Shown here: positions 35,019-43,077 of the stretch, piece after piece
How positions within the stretch are numbered: position 1 is the stretch's first letter
Layout of the letters: each line of letters starts with the position of its first letter
DNA from: Dyadobacter soli
GTDB lineage: Bacteria; Bacteroidota; Bacteroidia; Cytophagales; Spirosomataceae
Direction: 5' to 3'
Assembly: GCF_900101885.1 (NCBI RefSeq)
Contig: NZ_FNAN01000001.1
Location: forward strand, 186,001 to 250,000
Length of the DNA stretch: 64,000 nt
Position numbers and translations under genes: made by a program
The notes under the pieces: generated by a model
What the model saw: the letters and a program-made list of their open reading frames with translations, nothing else
The model's database searches: none
What the model was told of the DNA's origin: nothing

Positions 35019-35068
35019 AAAAGGGGGGCGACCCTCTGCAAGGGGGCGGTGCATAACTGCCCCTTTTT
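35019..35068 (+). terminator. Terminator after susD
   Basis: G-rich arms (AAAAGGGG at 35019-35026; AAGGGG at 35040-35045) can pair with GCCCCTT (35059-35065), followed by a T run. Two alternative 5' arms compete for one 3' arm. The next gene begins 31 bp later, so some read-through is possible. Confidence 0.75.
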
Positions 35069-35098
35069 GTTTATAATAGAAGGTTAATTGATTGGATC

Positions 35099-36625
35099 AT
35101 GACATTGTCGAAATGGCTTTCGGCCTTACCGCTGGGGATTTTCTTATTTGCAGCTTGCATGCAGGCGTGCGGCACCACGGGACGGTCGGACGAGCAGGAA
35201 CTGACTGGCGAAATCGCCGAAGGCCGGGATGCGGCACAGAAGCATTGCAGTACCTGCCATTTGCCGGTCGAACCCGCATTGCTGGACAAGGAAACCTGGA
35301 AAAACCGCGTGCTGCCTGCTATGGCGCAATATTTTGGCATTGAAGTGTGGCAGAAGAACCAGTATTTCGCCGCCGAGCGCGCGGTAATGCCTATTGCCGA
35401 ATGGATGAAGATCGTGGCTTACTATGATTCTCTCGCGCCTGCTCATTTACCTGCGGCGCGCCCGCCTGTCCCCGTACGTAATGATTGGGCCGGTTTCACT
35501 GTCAAAACCCCCGCTTCCGACACATCCCGCCTGGCCACGACAACCATGGTGGCGATCGATAGTGCAGACAGAGCTATTTATACCAGCAGCTCCGAAATGC
35601 CTGCATTGGTGCATTGGGATAAGGATTTTGGTAAAATAATTAAAGGAAGTTTGTCTTCACCGGCTATGCATATGCTGTTTTCTGCCTCTCGCGCCCCGAT
35701 TGTCACGGTGGTGGGTGAAATGCGCGCCTATGACGTAGCGCAGGGCGAGCTAGGTAGTTTGAAACCTCCGGGTGAGTATGACCCGGCGCCATTTGTGACC
35801 GGCTTGCGAAGACCGTTGCACACGTCGGCGGCTGATTTTAACCGCGATGGAAAAACGGATTACGTGGTTTCCGCATTCGGCCATAACCAGGGCGGGCTTT
35901 ACGTGCTGCGGCAAATGCAGGACGGTAAGTTTGAAAAAATACCCGTGCGGGAAGTTGCCGGCGCTACGCAATCGATTACCGGAGATTTCAATAAGGATGG
36001 CCGGCCCGACATCATAGCCCTCTTCGCACACGCGCAGGAAGGGATCTGGCTCTTTACCAACGACCGGAAAGGCGGTTTCTCTGAAAAGCCGCTGTTGCGT
36101 TTCCCACCGGTTCAGGGCTCTTCCAGTTTCCAGCTCGCCGATTTCAACCGCGACGGACTGCCCGATATTCTGTACACGGCAGGAGACAATAGCGATTACT
36201 CCCGCATTCTGAAACCCTACCACGGCATTTATATCTTTTTGAACAAAGGTGATTTTCAATTTGAGAAAAACTGGTTTTACCCGGTCAATGGCGCTACCAA
36301 AGCCATGACGGCCGATTTCGACGGGGATGGCGATCTCGATATCGCGTCGATCGCATTCTTCGCCGACCTGCTCCACAACCCGGCGGAGAAGTTTCTGTAT
36401 TTCCGTAACGAATCGTCAAAAAGCGGTACAGATTTGAAATTCCAGCCGTTTTCGCCCCCGGTTGCGCAATACGGCCGCTGGATTTGCATGGATGTAAACG
36501 ACTGGGACGGCGACGGCGACCCGGATATTGTTCTGGGTAATTATTCCAAAGGTTTTCTGAATCAGGAAACGGTAAAGGCGGATTGGAATGTGTATTTGCC
36601 GTTTGTGGTGTTGGTTAGTGAGTGA
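35099..36625 (+). CDS. Lipoprotein with cytochrome c-like site and FG-GAP/VCBS repeats
   Basis: A 508-residue exported protein with a lipoprotein-like signal (LGIFLFAACMQACGTTG). Near residue 50 is a c-type haem site, QKHCSTCHLPVEPALLDKETW, followed by MPIAEWMKIVAYYDSLAP as in single-haem domains. From about 160 to the end there are repeated FG-GAP/VCBS blades with Asp-rich calcium loops: DFNRDGKTDYVVSAFG, DFNKDGRPDIIALF, DFNRDGLPDILYTAG, DFDGDGDLDIASIAF, DWDGDGDPDIVLGN. It is probably a beta-propeller anchored at the outer membrane. It follows the SusCD pair on the same strand and may serve the same uptake or oxidation system. Confidence 0.88.
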   Translation: MTLSKWLSALPLGIFLFAACMQACGTTGRSDEQELTGEIAEGRDAAQKHCSTCHLPVEPALLDKETWKNRVLPAMAQYFGIEVWQKNQYFAAERAVMPIAEWMKIVAYYDSLAPAHLPAARPPVPVRNDWAGFTVKTPASDTSRLATTTMVAIDSADRAIYTSSSEMPALVHWDKDFGKIIKGSLSSPAMHMLFSASRAPIVTVVGEMRAYDVAQGELGSLKPPGEYDPAPFVTGLRRPLHTSAADFNRDGKTDYVVSAFGHNQGGLYVLRQMQDGKFEKIPVREVAGATQSITGDFNKDGRPDIIALFAHAQEGIWLFTNDRKGGFSEKPLLRFPPVQGSSSFQLADFNRDGLPDILYTAGDNSDYSRILKPYHGIYIFLNKGDFQFEKNWFYPVNGATKAMTADFDGDGDLDIASIAFFADLLHNPAEKFLYFRNESSKSGTDLKFQPFSPPVAQYGRWICMDVNDWDGDGDPDIVLGNYSKGFLNQETVKADWNVYLPFVVLVSE

Positions 36626-36636
36626 AGGGTTCGATG

Positions 36637-36845
36637 TGGTCAGGTGTTGTCAGGTGTTGTCAGGAGTGGTCAGGTGTTGTCAAGAGTGGTCAGGTGTTGT
36701 CAAGAGTTGTCAGGTGTTGTCAAGAGTTGTCAGGAATAGTCAGGAGTAGAGACAATACCTGACAATACCTGATTATTCCCGACAACACCTGACTATTCCT
36801 GACCACATCTGACAATACCCGACAACACCTGACGACACCTGACAC
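36637..36845. repeat. Decamer-period inverted repeat island
   Basis: Eleven units of exactly 10 bp from 36641 to 36750 (CAGGTGTTGT, CAGGAGTGGT, CAAGAGTTGT and variants). They are followed without a gap by about nine and a half units of the inverted complement from 36751 to 36845 (GACAATACCT, GACAACACCT, GACTATTCCT and variants). The whole could fold as one hairpin of about 100 bp. It fills the gap between convergent genes, just before a conventional terminator. Confidence 0.9.
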
Positions 36846-36881
36846 AAAAAAAGCACAGACCAGGTGGCCTGTGCTTTTTTT
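36846..36881 (-). terminator. Terminator of the T9SS-substrate gene
   Basis: A7-GCACAG, a 10-nt loop, then CTGTGC-T7 (36846-36858 with 36869-36881). It lies 17 bp after the minus-strand stop at 36898. It is symmetric and could also stop plus-strand transcripts leaving the repeat island. Confidence 0.9.
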
Positions 36882-36897
36882 ACATTACGTTTTTAAC

Positions 36898-39800
36898 TTA
36901 TCTCACTATTATAACCTTTTGCAAATGCTGGCTGCCGTCGGCGAGGGTGAGTTTCACGGTGTAAATGCCGGGAGCGAGCTTGCTGATATCCAGTCCTTCC
37001 GAACCGATAGCCTTGCGGTCGATTACCTTCACGCCCGCTGCATTGTGCAGTATGACGGATTTCACTTTGGCGAAATCCTTGAATTTCAACCTGTCGCTGG
37101 CGGGGTTGGGGTAGGCGGCGAGCAAGCCGTTTCCACCAAATTCCACGCTCGCAATGCGGCTGTATGCAAATTCGGCCTCATTGCCTTTCACAGCGCGGTC
37201 CACCATTTTGAGGCGGTAGTAGTTTAATCCTGCCGCTGGTGCCTGGTCTGCGAAATCATACTTGCGCAACACTTTGCTTTCGCCGTGCGATGCCACGGTA
37301 CCAATCATTTTCCAGTTTTTCGCGTCGGTGCTGCGTTCGATTTCGAAGCGGTCGCTGTTGGTTTCCTCGGTGGTTGCCCAGTTGAGGAGCGCGGTGCTGT
37401 TGGCTTCCTTGGTAACCGAGAACGACACCAGGGTCACCGGTAATTCGCATTCCTCTTCGCTTCTCACTGACAGCAATGCCGTGCCGGAGGTGAGCGTACA
37501 CAAGTCGCTGTCGCTGTCGACGATCACGCGGTAGCGGTTGTCGTTCCACACTATGGTAGCAGGCGTGAGTGTCAATGTGTTCGAATTCGCGCCCGAATAG
37601 CTTCCGTTGGCATCGGTAGCACCGCCAGGGGCGAGGTCGGTCCAGGTGTCACCGCCATCCGTGCTTACCTGCCATTGGTATGCAAGTGTGCCGGTGCCGG
37701 TGGCCGCTACCGCGAATGTGGTCGTGTTGCCGACGCAAATGATCCGCGTTTCCGGGTTAGGCTTGGTAAGCTCGATGTCGCAAAGCGTTGCCGTCACACA
37801 GTTCGCACCGTCGTTGCTGTTGGAAGGGAGCGAAGTCGACATGTAGCTGGCGGAATTGCCCACCGGATCAATTTTGTAAAAACGGCCCGAATCGTTGTGG
37901 AATGCGTAAAGTTTGCCTGTTGCGTCCGCGAAAACAGCTCCGAAACCACTATTGCCGGGGAGGCCGGATACCGGTGCGGAACCCACCGTAACGGCACCCG
38001 TGAGTGGGTTGATCGTCGAAATGCGTGCATCGGTCGTAAATCCGTAGATCAGCTGGGTCGAAGGCAGGTAAGCAAAATCGGACCCGGCGAATGGCTGGCT
38101 CAGCGCCACGCCGTAGGTCGGGCCGGTTTGGAGTGCGAAACCGTTAGTCGGGTCCACCAGTTTCAGGTAGGTCGACGGGCGGTTCGGGTCCACGTCGATC
38201 ACGTAGAAGCTCGGTGTATTGGTCTGATAAATCATCATATAACCGTTTGGCAACTCCACGCCGACATTGAAGTTTCCGCTCAGGTTCGCGATCGGATACT
38301 CCACGGTACCGCCTTCGCGGTCGATCTGCACAATGCTGTTGGTGCCGTTGCGGGTCGCCCACAGCATATTGTCGGCCGAGTTGAAGATCAGCGAGTTTAC
38401 GGTCATCGGCAGCGGCGCGATTTCCGTACGGGCGCCGGTATTCACATTGTATGCGTAGAGTGTAGAAACAGGCTCTCCGGCAGCAGCAGCCACCTGGTAG
38501 GTGATACCGTCGGCACAATCGAATGGCAGGTTTTCCAGGATCGAGTTCGGGCAGCTGGCACCGTCGTTGCTGTTCGAAGTAATGCTGGTCGAAAGCAATG
38601 TGGAAGTGGCGGCGGTAGGATTAATGCGGTGGAATGTGCCCGGGTCGTTGGCAAATGCGTAAAGCTTTCCGCTGGGGTCGGCAAATACCGCACCGAAAGA
38701 CGTGCCGGTCGGCAGACTGGCCACTATCGCCCCGACGGTACTTGCACCGGTAACGTGGTTCAGCGTCACCAATCTCGCACTGGTTGATTCAACACCGTAA
38801 ATGAGGCCGGTAACCGGTTCATACACCAGGTCGGCCACGTTAATACCGGCGGTCAATGCTTTGCCGTAAGGCGCGGCAGTCTGCAATGCATACCCATTGG
38901 CAGGATCTACCAGGCGCAGGTAAGTAGCGCGTGAGGGATTAATATCGATCACGTAATAGCGCGGCTGATTGGTGCTGTAAATCAGCATATAACCATTGGG
39001 AAGTCCCGTGCCGACATTGTATCCGCTGACAGGCAGGTTTGCGATAGGGTATTCAACCAAAGCACCGTCGGCTGCAATGCGGACGATCGAATTCGTATTG
39101 TTTTTAGTCGCCCAGAGCGTGTTATCCAATTCGCTGTAAATAAGCCCATTCACTAGCGTAGTGAGTGGCGCGATCTGCGTCCTCGTTCCGCTTACCACGT
39201 TGTAGGCATACAGCGTCGACACGGTTTCGCCACCTGCCGCCGCGACCTGGTATGCCACGCCGTCCTCGCATTCGAATGGCGTCAGGCAGCCCGTGATCGT
39301 AATTGGCTGGCTCACCGGGCCTTCACAACCCGGATTCTCGTAACGTGCGTAATAGGTACCCACAGGTGCCTGCGTGGGATCGGCTACGAGCGTAGCGGGC
39401 GATGGCGTCGATGAAGTGTAAAAGCGCAATGTGCTGCCGGCAGGGATAGGGCCAGCTACCAGGCGGTTGAGGTCGTAGGTGTCGGCCGGACAAATCGGTG
39501 CGTCGGTACCGGCTACCAATGTCGGTTCGCCCGGTATGGCATACACGTTCATGGTCGCCGACGACGAAGGTGTCGTACAAAGGTTGCTGGTAATCACGCA
39601 CCGGTAGCGGTAGTTGTTCCAGACCGCGGTGGATGGTGTTACGGTGAGTGTGGCGGTACCGCCGCCGGAATAGCTGCCGTTGGGGCCGGTGAACGGGGTG
39701 GTTTGCAAATTGGCCCAGTTGCTTCCGCCGTTAGTGCTTTGCTGCCATTGGTAGGTGAATGGCCCGTTGCCGTCGGGTGCGACGGTGAAATTGGTGGTAT

Positions 39801-41064
39801 TGCCCGGGCAGAGGGTTACATCGGCCGGTACCACGGGAATATCCGTATCGCATTCCACGAATGCATTGGGGCAGCTTGCCGCGTCGTTTCCGCCGGAAGG
39901 AGGGCTGGTCGAGAGCAAGGTAGCGGTATTGGTCGCTAGGTCGATGCGGTAAAACCCGCCGGTGGAGTTATTGAATGCGTATAGTTTGCCGGCTTTATCG
40001 CTGAACAAGCCGCCATAAGGGGCGTTGGGCAGGCCTGCGATCGGGGACACACTGGTCGTCACCGCGCCGGTTGCGGGATTGATGGTGGTAAGGAAACTGC
40101 TCTGGTTGATCCCGTACCCGAGGCCTGTCGATGCCAGGTAGGCCATATCCGACGCGTCGAAGCCGGCGGAAACCGTTGTACCGTAGGGCGCGGCCGTTTT
40201 CGGCGCGTACCCGTTGGTCGGGTCGACGAGTTCCAAAAACGTAGCACGTGACGGATCAACGTCTACCACGTAAAACTCGGCCGCATTGCTGCCGTAAATC
40301 AGCATGTAAGCATTAGGCAGTTCCACACCCACATTATAGCTGGCTGTCGGCAGATTTTCGATGTCATACACCACGGTTCCTGATCCGGCACCGATCCGTG
40401 CAATGTCGTTCGAGTTGCCCACCGTTGCCCATAAAAAGTTGTCGGTGGCGGTGCTGTAAATGAGCGAGTTCAGGGAATAGGGAGTAATGCCGCCGATCTG
40501 GGTGCGTGCGCCGGAGCTCACATTGTAGCTGAACAGCGAGGATTCTGTTTGTCCGGCTGCGACTGCTACCTGGTAGGCAATGCCGTCCAGACAGCCGAAC
40601 GCCGTCTGCTGGCCCATGCGAAAGTTCTGGTTCTGCATGTTTGCGGCCTGGTTCGCGAGTGCGATTTCACCTACCAGCGGCGCATTGGCCTGGTTCGCCG
40701 TGTTGCTGCCGCCTACCACGTCTTCGGCCACATAATAGGCGCCCGGCACGCGGTTACCCTTCGGATTCGTGGCGGTGCTGGTAAGCACAAGCTTGTGCCC
40801 GGCCAGGTTGTTGGTCAGGCCGGTAAATGAATAACCGCCCGCAGGGCCTACTTGCGCGGAAGCGATAATGGCGCCTGTCGTGTTGTTGACCACATTGACA
40901 TACATCGGACCGCCGAAATTGGTACCGGTTTCGCCGGCATCGACAATGCCGTCGCCGTCGGTGTCGATCCACACGGTCCCGGTAATGTTGACCGCCATGG
41001 CCATTCCATAGCATAGCACTCCCACGAGCAGGAAAAGTGCTCTGATCAATAGATTTTTGTTCAT
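36898..41064 (-). CDS. Large multidomain protein with type IX secretion sorting domain
   Basis: A 1388-residue secreted protein; ATG 41064 (MNKNLLIRALF) is preferred over a TTG two codons upstream. Signal peptide to about 25, then an SdrD-B-like domain (GTVWIDTDGDGIVDAGETG). A domain of about 250 residues occurs three times (about 153-405, 597-850, 855-1100), each opening with C.DG.[AT]YQVA[AV]A.G...S.L[FY][AS]YNV.[ST]G.RT and containing N[YV]G..LPN.YM[LM]IY. PKD/Ig-like modules lie between and after them (about 410-590 and 1105-1205, LAYQWQVSTDGGDTW). The C-terminal 75 residues are a type A T9SS sorting domain: LLAAYPNPASDRLKF to KVIIVR. It is expected on the cell surface or released. The repeat domain looks like a propeller-type adhesive or binding unit; the ligand is unknown. 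Confidence 0.92.
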   Translation of the reverse strand: MNKNLLIRALFLLVGVLCYGMAMAVNITGTVWIDTDGDGIVDAGETGTNFGGPMYVNVVNNTTGAIIASAQVGPAGGYSFTGLTNNLAGHKLVLTSTATNPKGNRVPGAYYVAEDVVGGSNTANQANAPLVGEIALANQAANMQNQNFRMGQQTAFGCLDGIAYQVAVAAGQTESSLFSYNVSSGARTQIGGITPYSLNSLIYSTATDNFLWATVGNSNDIARIGAGSGTVVYDIENLPTASYNVGVELPNAYMLIYGSNAAEFYVVDVDPSRATFLELVDPTNGYAPKTAAPYGTTVSAGFDASDMAYLASTGLGYGINQSSFLTTINPATGAVTTSVSPIAGLPNAPYGGLFSDKAGKLYAFNNSTGGFYRIDLATNTATLLSTSPPSGGNDAASCPNAFVECDTDIPVVPADVTLCPGNTTNFTVAPDGNGPFTYQWQQSTNGGSNWANLQTTPFTGPNGSYSGGGTATLTVTPSTAVWNNYRYRCVITSNLCTTPSSSATMNVYAIPGEPTLVAGTDAPICPADTYDLNRLVAGPIPAGSTLRFYTSSTPSPATLVADPTQAPVGTYYARYENPGCEGPVSQPITITGCLTPFECEDGVAYQVAAAGGETVSTLYAYNVVSGTRTQIAPLTTLVNGLIYSELDNTLWATKNNTNSIVRIAADGALVEYPIANLPVSGYNVGTGLPNGYMLIYSTNQPRYYVIDINPSRATYLRLVDPANGYALQTAAPYGKALTAGINVADLVYEPVTGLIYGVESTSARLVTLNHVTGASTVGAIVASLPTGTSFGAVFADPSGKLYAFANDPGTFHRINPTAATSTLLSTSITSNSNDGASCPNSILENLPFDCADGITYQVAAAAGEPVSTLYAYNVNTGARTEIAPLPMTVNSLIFNSADNMLWATRNGTNSIVQIDREGGTVEYPIANLSGNFNVGVELPNGYMMIYQTNTPSFYVIDVDPNRPSTYLKLVDPTNGFALQTGPTYGVALSQPFAGSDFAYLPSTQLIYGFTTDARISTINPLTGAVTVGSAPVSGLPGNSGFGAVFADATGKLYAFHNDSGRFYKIDPVGNSASYMSTSLPSNSNDGANCVTATLCDIELTKPNPETRIICVGNTTTFAVAATGTGTLAYQWQVSTDGGDTWTDLAPGGATDANGSYSGANSNTLTLTPATIVWNDNRYRVIVDSDSDLCTLTSGTALLSVRSEEECELPVTLVSFSVTKEANSTALLNWATTEETNSDRFEIERSTDAKNWKMIGTVASHGESKVLRKYDFADQAPAAGLNYYRLKMVDRAVKGNEAEFAYSRIASVEFGGNGLLAAYPNPASDRLKFKDFAKVKSVILHNAAGVKVIDRKAIGSEGLDISKLAPGIYTVKLTLADGSQHLQKVIIVR

Positions 41065-41070
41065 AAGCAA

Positions 41071-41394
41071 GCGTTTGAATTAGGTGGAAAAAATGGTTAG
41101 TGCGGGACATAAAATGCCGGGCGGCCTCATCGGAAGGCTGCAAATAATCCGGAATGAAATTCTGGTTTAATGGAGGATAAGTCGCATTCGACTCGCGGAC
41201 AAATATCGAGCTAATTGTTAACATGACACGAATGAATTCTAGAATATGATTCTACAAATCGAGGCTTTTTATATCGAATTTTTTCTAGAAATAAAGTTTT
41301 AAAGGCCATTCTGGGCTGGCAAATCACCAGGCGCTATACCAGAGTATACTGGTAACCTCGGAGTAAGCAGTCGATCTCGCGTGTGGATGAGGGC
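41071..41394. other. Gene-free divergent region between T9SS-substrate gene and yceI-like gene
   Basis: No gene is visible. An interrupted palindrome TAGAAT-ATG-ATTCTA lies at 41240-41254 in A/T-rich DNA about 180 bp upstream of the T9SS gene start, and TTCTAGAA at 41283-41290. These may be regulatory sites. Confidence 0.5.
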
Positions 41395-41402
41395 TAATTT
41401 TG
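41395..41402 (+). promoter_or_regulatory. Probable -7 box for the YceI-family gene
   Basis: TAATTTTG matches TAnnTTTG, 93 bp before the chosen ATG at 41496. No good -33 box is seen. Confidence 0.4.
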
Positions 41403-41495
41403 TATCGCCGCCCGGCCCTGATGGCAGGCTGTCCGAAACGGCTTCCTATGAGGGCCAGGTGTGAAAGTATTCATACCATCAAACACAATGAAATC

Positions 41496-42029
41496 ATGTC
41501 AAAGACAACCTGGAATGTAGATGTTGCACACTCAGAAGTGCAGTTTAAAGTAAAGCACCTCGTCATTTCGACGGTAACCGGTTTTTTCCGCACTTTCAGC
41601 GGATCGGCATCGACCGAGGGCGATAGTTTTGAAAATGCCAATGTGAATTTTACCATCGATGTCAACAGCGTAGATACCGGCCAGCCTGGCCGCGACGAGC
41701 ATTTGCTCAATGCCGATTTCTTCGAATCGCAAAAGTTTCCCCAGTTTAGTTTTGTTTCTACATCTCTGAAAAAGGACAAGGGCGATTTGTACAAACTTGT
41801 TGGTGACCTGACTATCAAAGGTGTTACCAAAGAGGTAGAACTCTCAGCCGAATACGGCGGTACGGAGCGCGATCCGTGGGGAAATACCAAAGTCGGTTTC
41901 GAAGTAAGCGGTACCATCGACCGCAAGGAGTTTGGCGTGACGTTCAACTCGCTGACCGAAACGGGCGGCCTCGCATTGGGTGAAAACATCAAAATATTGG
42001 CGAATATCCAGCTCGCGAAACAAGCATAA
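41496..42029 (+). CDS. YceI-family lipid-binding protein, cytoplasmic form
   Basis: A 177-residue lipocalin-like protein: WNVDVAHSEVQFKVKHLVISTVTGFF, FTIDVNSVDTGQPGRDEHLL and GDLTIKGVTKEVELSAEY are the family hallmarks, with a DFFESQKFP block. YceI proteins bind isoprenoid quinones or fatty amides in a beta-barrel. ATG 41496 (MSKTTWNVDVAHS) gives no signal peptide, so it would be cytoplasmic. The open frame extends to 41400 but upstream residues look non-coding. It is monocistronic, with a terminator 30 bp after the stop. Confidence 0.93.
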   Translation: MSKTTWNVDVAHSEVQFKVKHLVISTVTGFFRTFSGSASTEGDSFENANVNFTIDVNSVDTGQPGRDEHLLNADFFESQKFPQFSFVSTSLKKDKGDLYKLVGDLTIKGVTKEVELSAEYGGTERDPWGNTKVGFEVSGTIDRKEFGVTFNSLTETGGLALGENIKILANIQLAKQA

Positions 42030-42058
42030 CAGCCATTATTTAGAGTAGCTGATGTGCG

Positions 42059-42090
42059 AGAGGGTGTCCTGTTTCGGGGCACCCTCTTTT
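42059..42090 (+). terminator. Terminator of the YceI-family gene
   Basis: AGAGGGTG (42059-42066) pairs with CACCCTCT (42080-42087), extended inward by GU/GC pairs. A T run follows (CTTTTTC). Confidence 0.85.
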
Positions 42091-42162
42091 TCTTTATAAA
42101 GGTTTTTTAACTTAATTTACATACTCTATTAAATCACTAGAATATCCCCGTGCCCCGTTTGC

Positions 42163-42978
42163 ATGCAAATCGAGATTAAGAATAAGCTGAACGACAAGGA
42201 GTTGTTCAGGATCAAGAGAATGAAGGAGGTGATCAAGGCCACCAACCCACACGGCCATAAGGAATATCTCGAAATCATTTACCTCACGCAGGGCGAAGGT
42301 GTTCACCAGATCGATCATCACCGTTTTCCGGTAAGCGTCAACAGTTTGTACCTCGTCTTGCCGGGCCAGATTCACAATTGGGCGCTCACAGCCATTCCGA
42401 AAGGCTTTGTGCTGATGGTACAGAAGGATTTTCTGCTCGGCCATCCGTTATACGATGTGCTTTTTCAGACATTCCCCCTCGCATTTGACAGCGGTTACTC
42501 GCTCGAAACCACGGGTAGGACCGTTCAGGGGATTTTCGAAAGTATTGAAAATGAATACAATGCCAGGCAATCTAATTACGAAGCTGTTATCCAGACCTAC
42601 CTGCTGCTGCTCTTTAACCTGCTGAAACGCGAAGCGCATTCCGACCGCAGCCAGCCTGAACCTCCATTGCTCAGATCTTTCTTCGAACTTGTGGCGACGC
42701 ATTACAAAACCACGCATGAGGTAGCCTGGTACGCAAGTGAACTGAATGTGACCGCCAAAACCCTGAATGCCAACTGCCGGAAGTATCTCGACAAGACGGC
42801 CGGGGCGGTGATCAACGAAAAATTGACGGCGGAAAGCAAGCGGCTGCTGCTATACTCGCAGGCCAATATGGGCGAAATCGCCTACGAACTCGGTTTTACG
42901 GACCCTTCGCATTTCAACAAGTTCTTCAAAAGGCAAACGGGCGTCCTGCCGAGCATTTACCGCAAAGGAATTTCCTAG
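42163..42978 (+). CDS. AraC family transcriptional regulator
   Basis: A 271-residue regulator with an N-terminal cupin-like domain (about 25-110, HKEYLEIIYLTQGEGVHQIDHHRFPVSVNSLYLVLPGQIH) and a C-terminal AraC DNA-binding domain (about 185-268, YASELNVTAKTLNANCRKYL and MGEIAYELGFTDPSHFNKFFKRQTGVLPSIYR). Same strand, 99 bp before a TonB receptor gene that it may regulate. Confidence 0.92.
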   Translation: MQIEIKNKLNDKELFRIKRMKEVIKATNPHGHKEYLEIIYLTQGEGVHQIDHHRFPVSVNSLYLVLPGQIHNWALTAIPKGFVLMVQKDFLLGHPLYDVLFQTFPLAFDSGYSLETTGRTVQGIFESIENEYNARQSNYEAVIQTYLLLLFNLLKREAHSDRSQPEPPLLRSFFELVATHYKTTHEVAWYASELNVTAKTLNANCRKYLDKTAGAVINEKLTAESKRLLLYSQANMGEIAYELGFTDPSHFNKFFKRQTGVLPSIYRKGIS

Positions 42979-43029
42979 ATATACCAGTTTTCGGACGGAA
43001 AATACAAAAGTCTACTGATTTTGTAGGGT

Positions 43030-43037
43030 TATTTTTG
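43030..43037 (+). promoter_or_regulatory. Probable -7 box for the 816-residue TonB receptor gene
   Basis: TATTTTTG fits TAnnTTTG, 40 bp before the ATG at 43078. The -33 region is poor, in keeping with activator control by the AraC protein upstream. Confidence 0.45.
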
Positions 43038-43077
43038 CCGCAGCACTCAACACCATGAACAGGCGGAAATAACCCTT

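Noticed and set aside
36637..36845. Possible CRISPR array
   Set aside because: The units are 10 bp with no unique spacers, and the second half is the inverted complement of the first. No cas genes are near.
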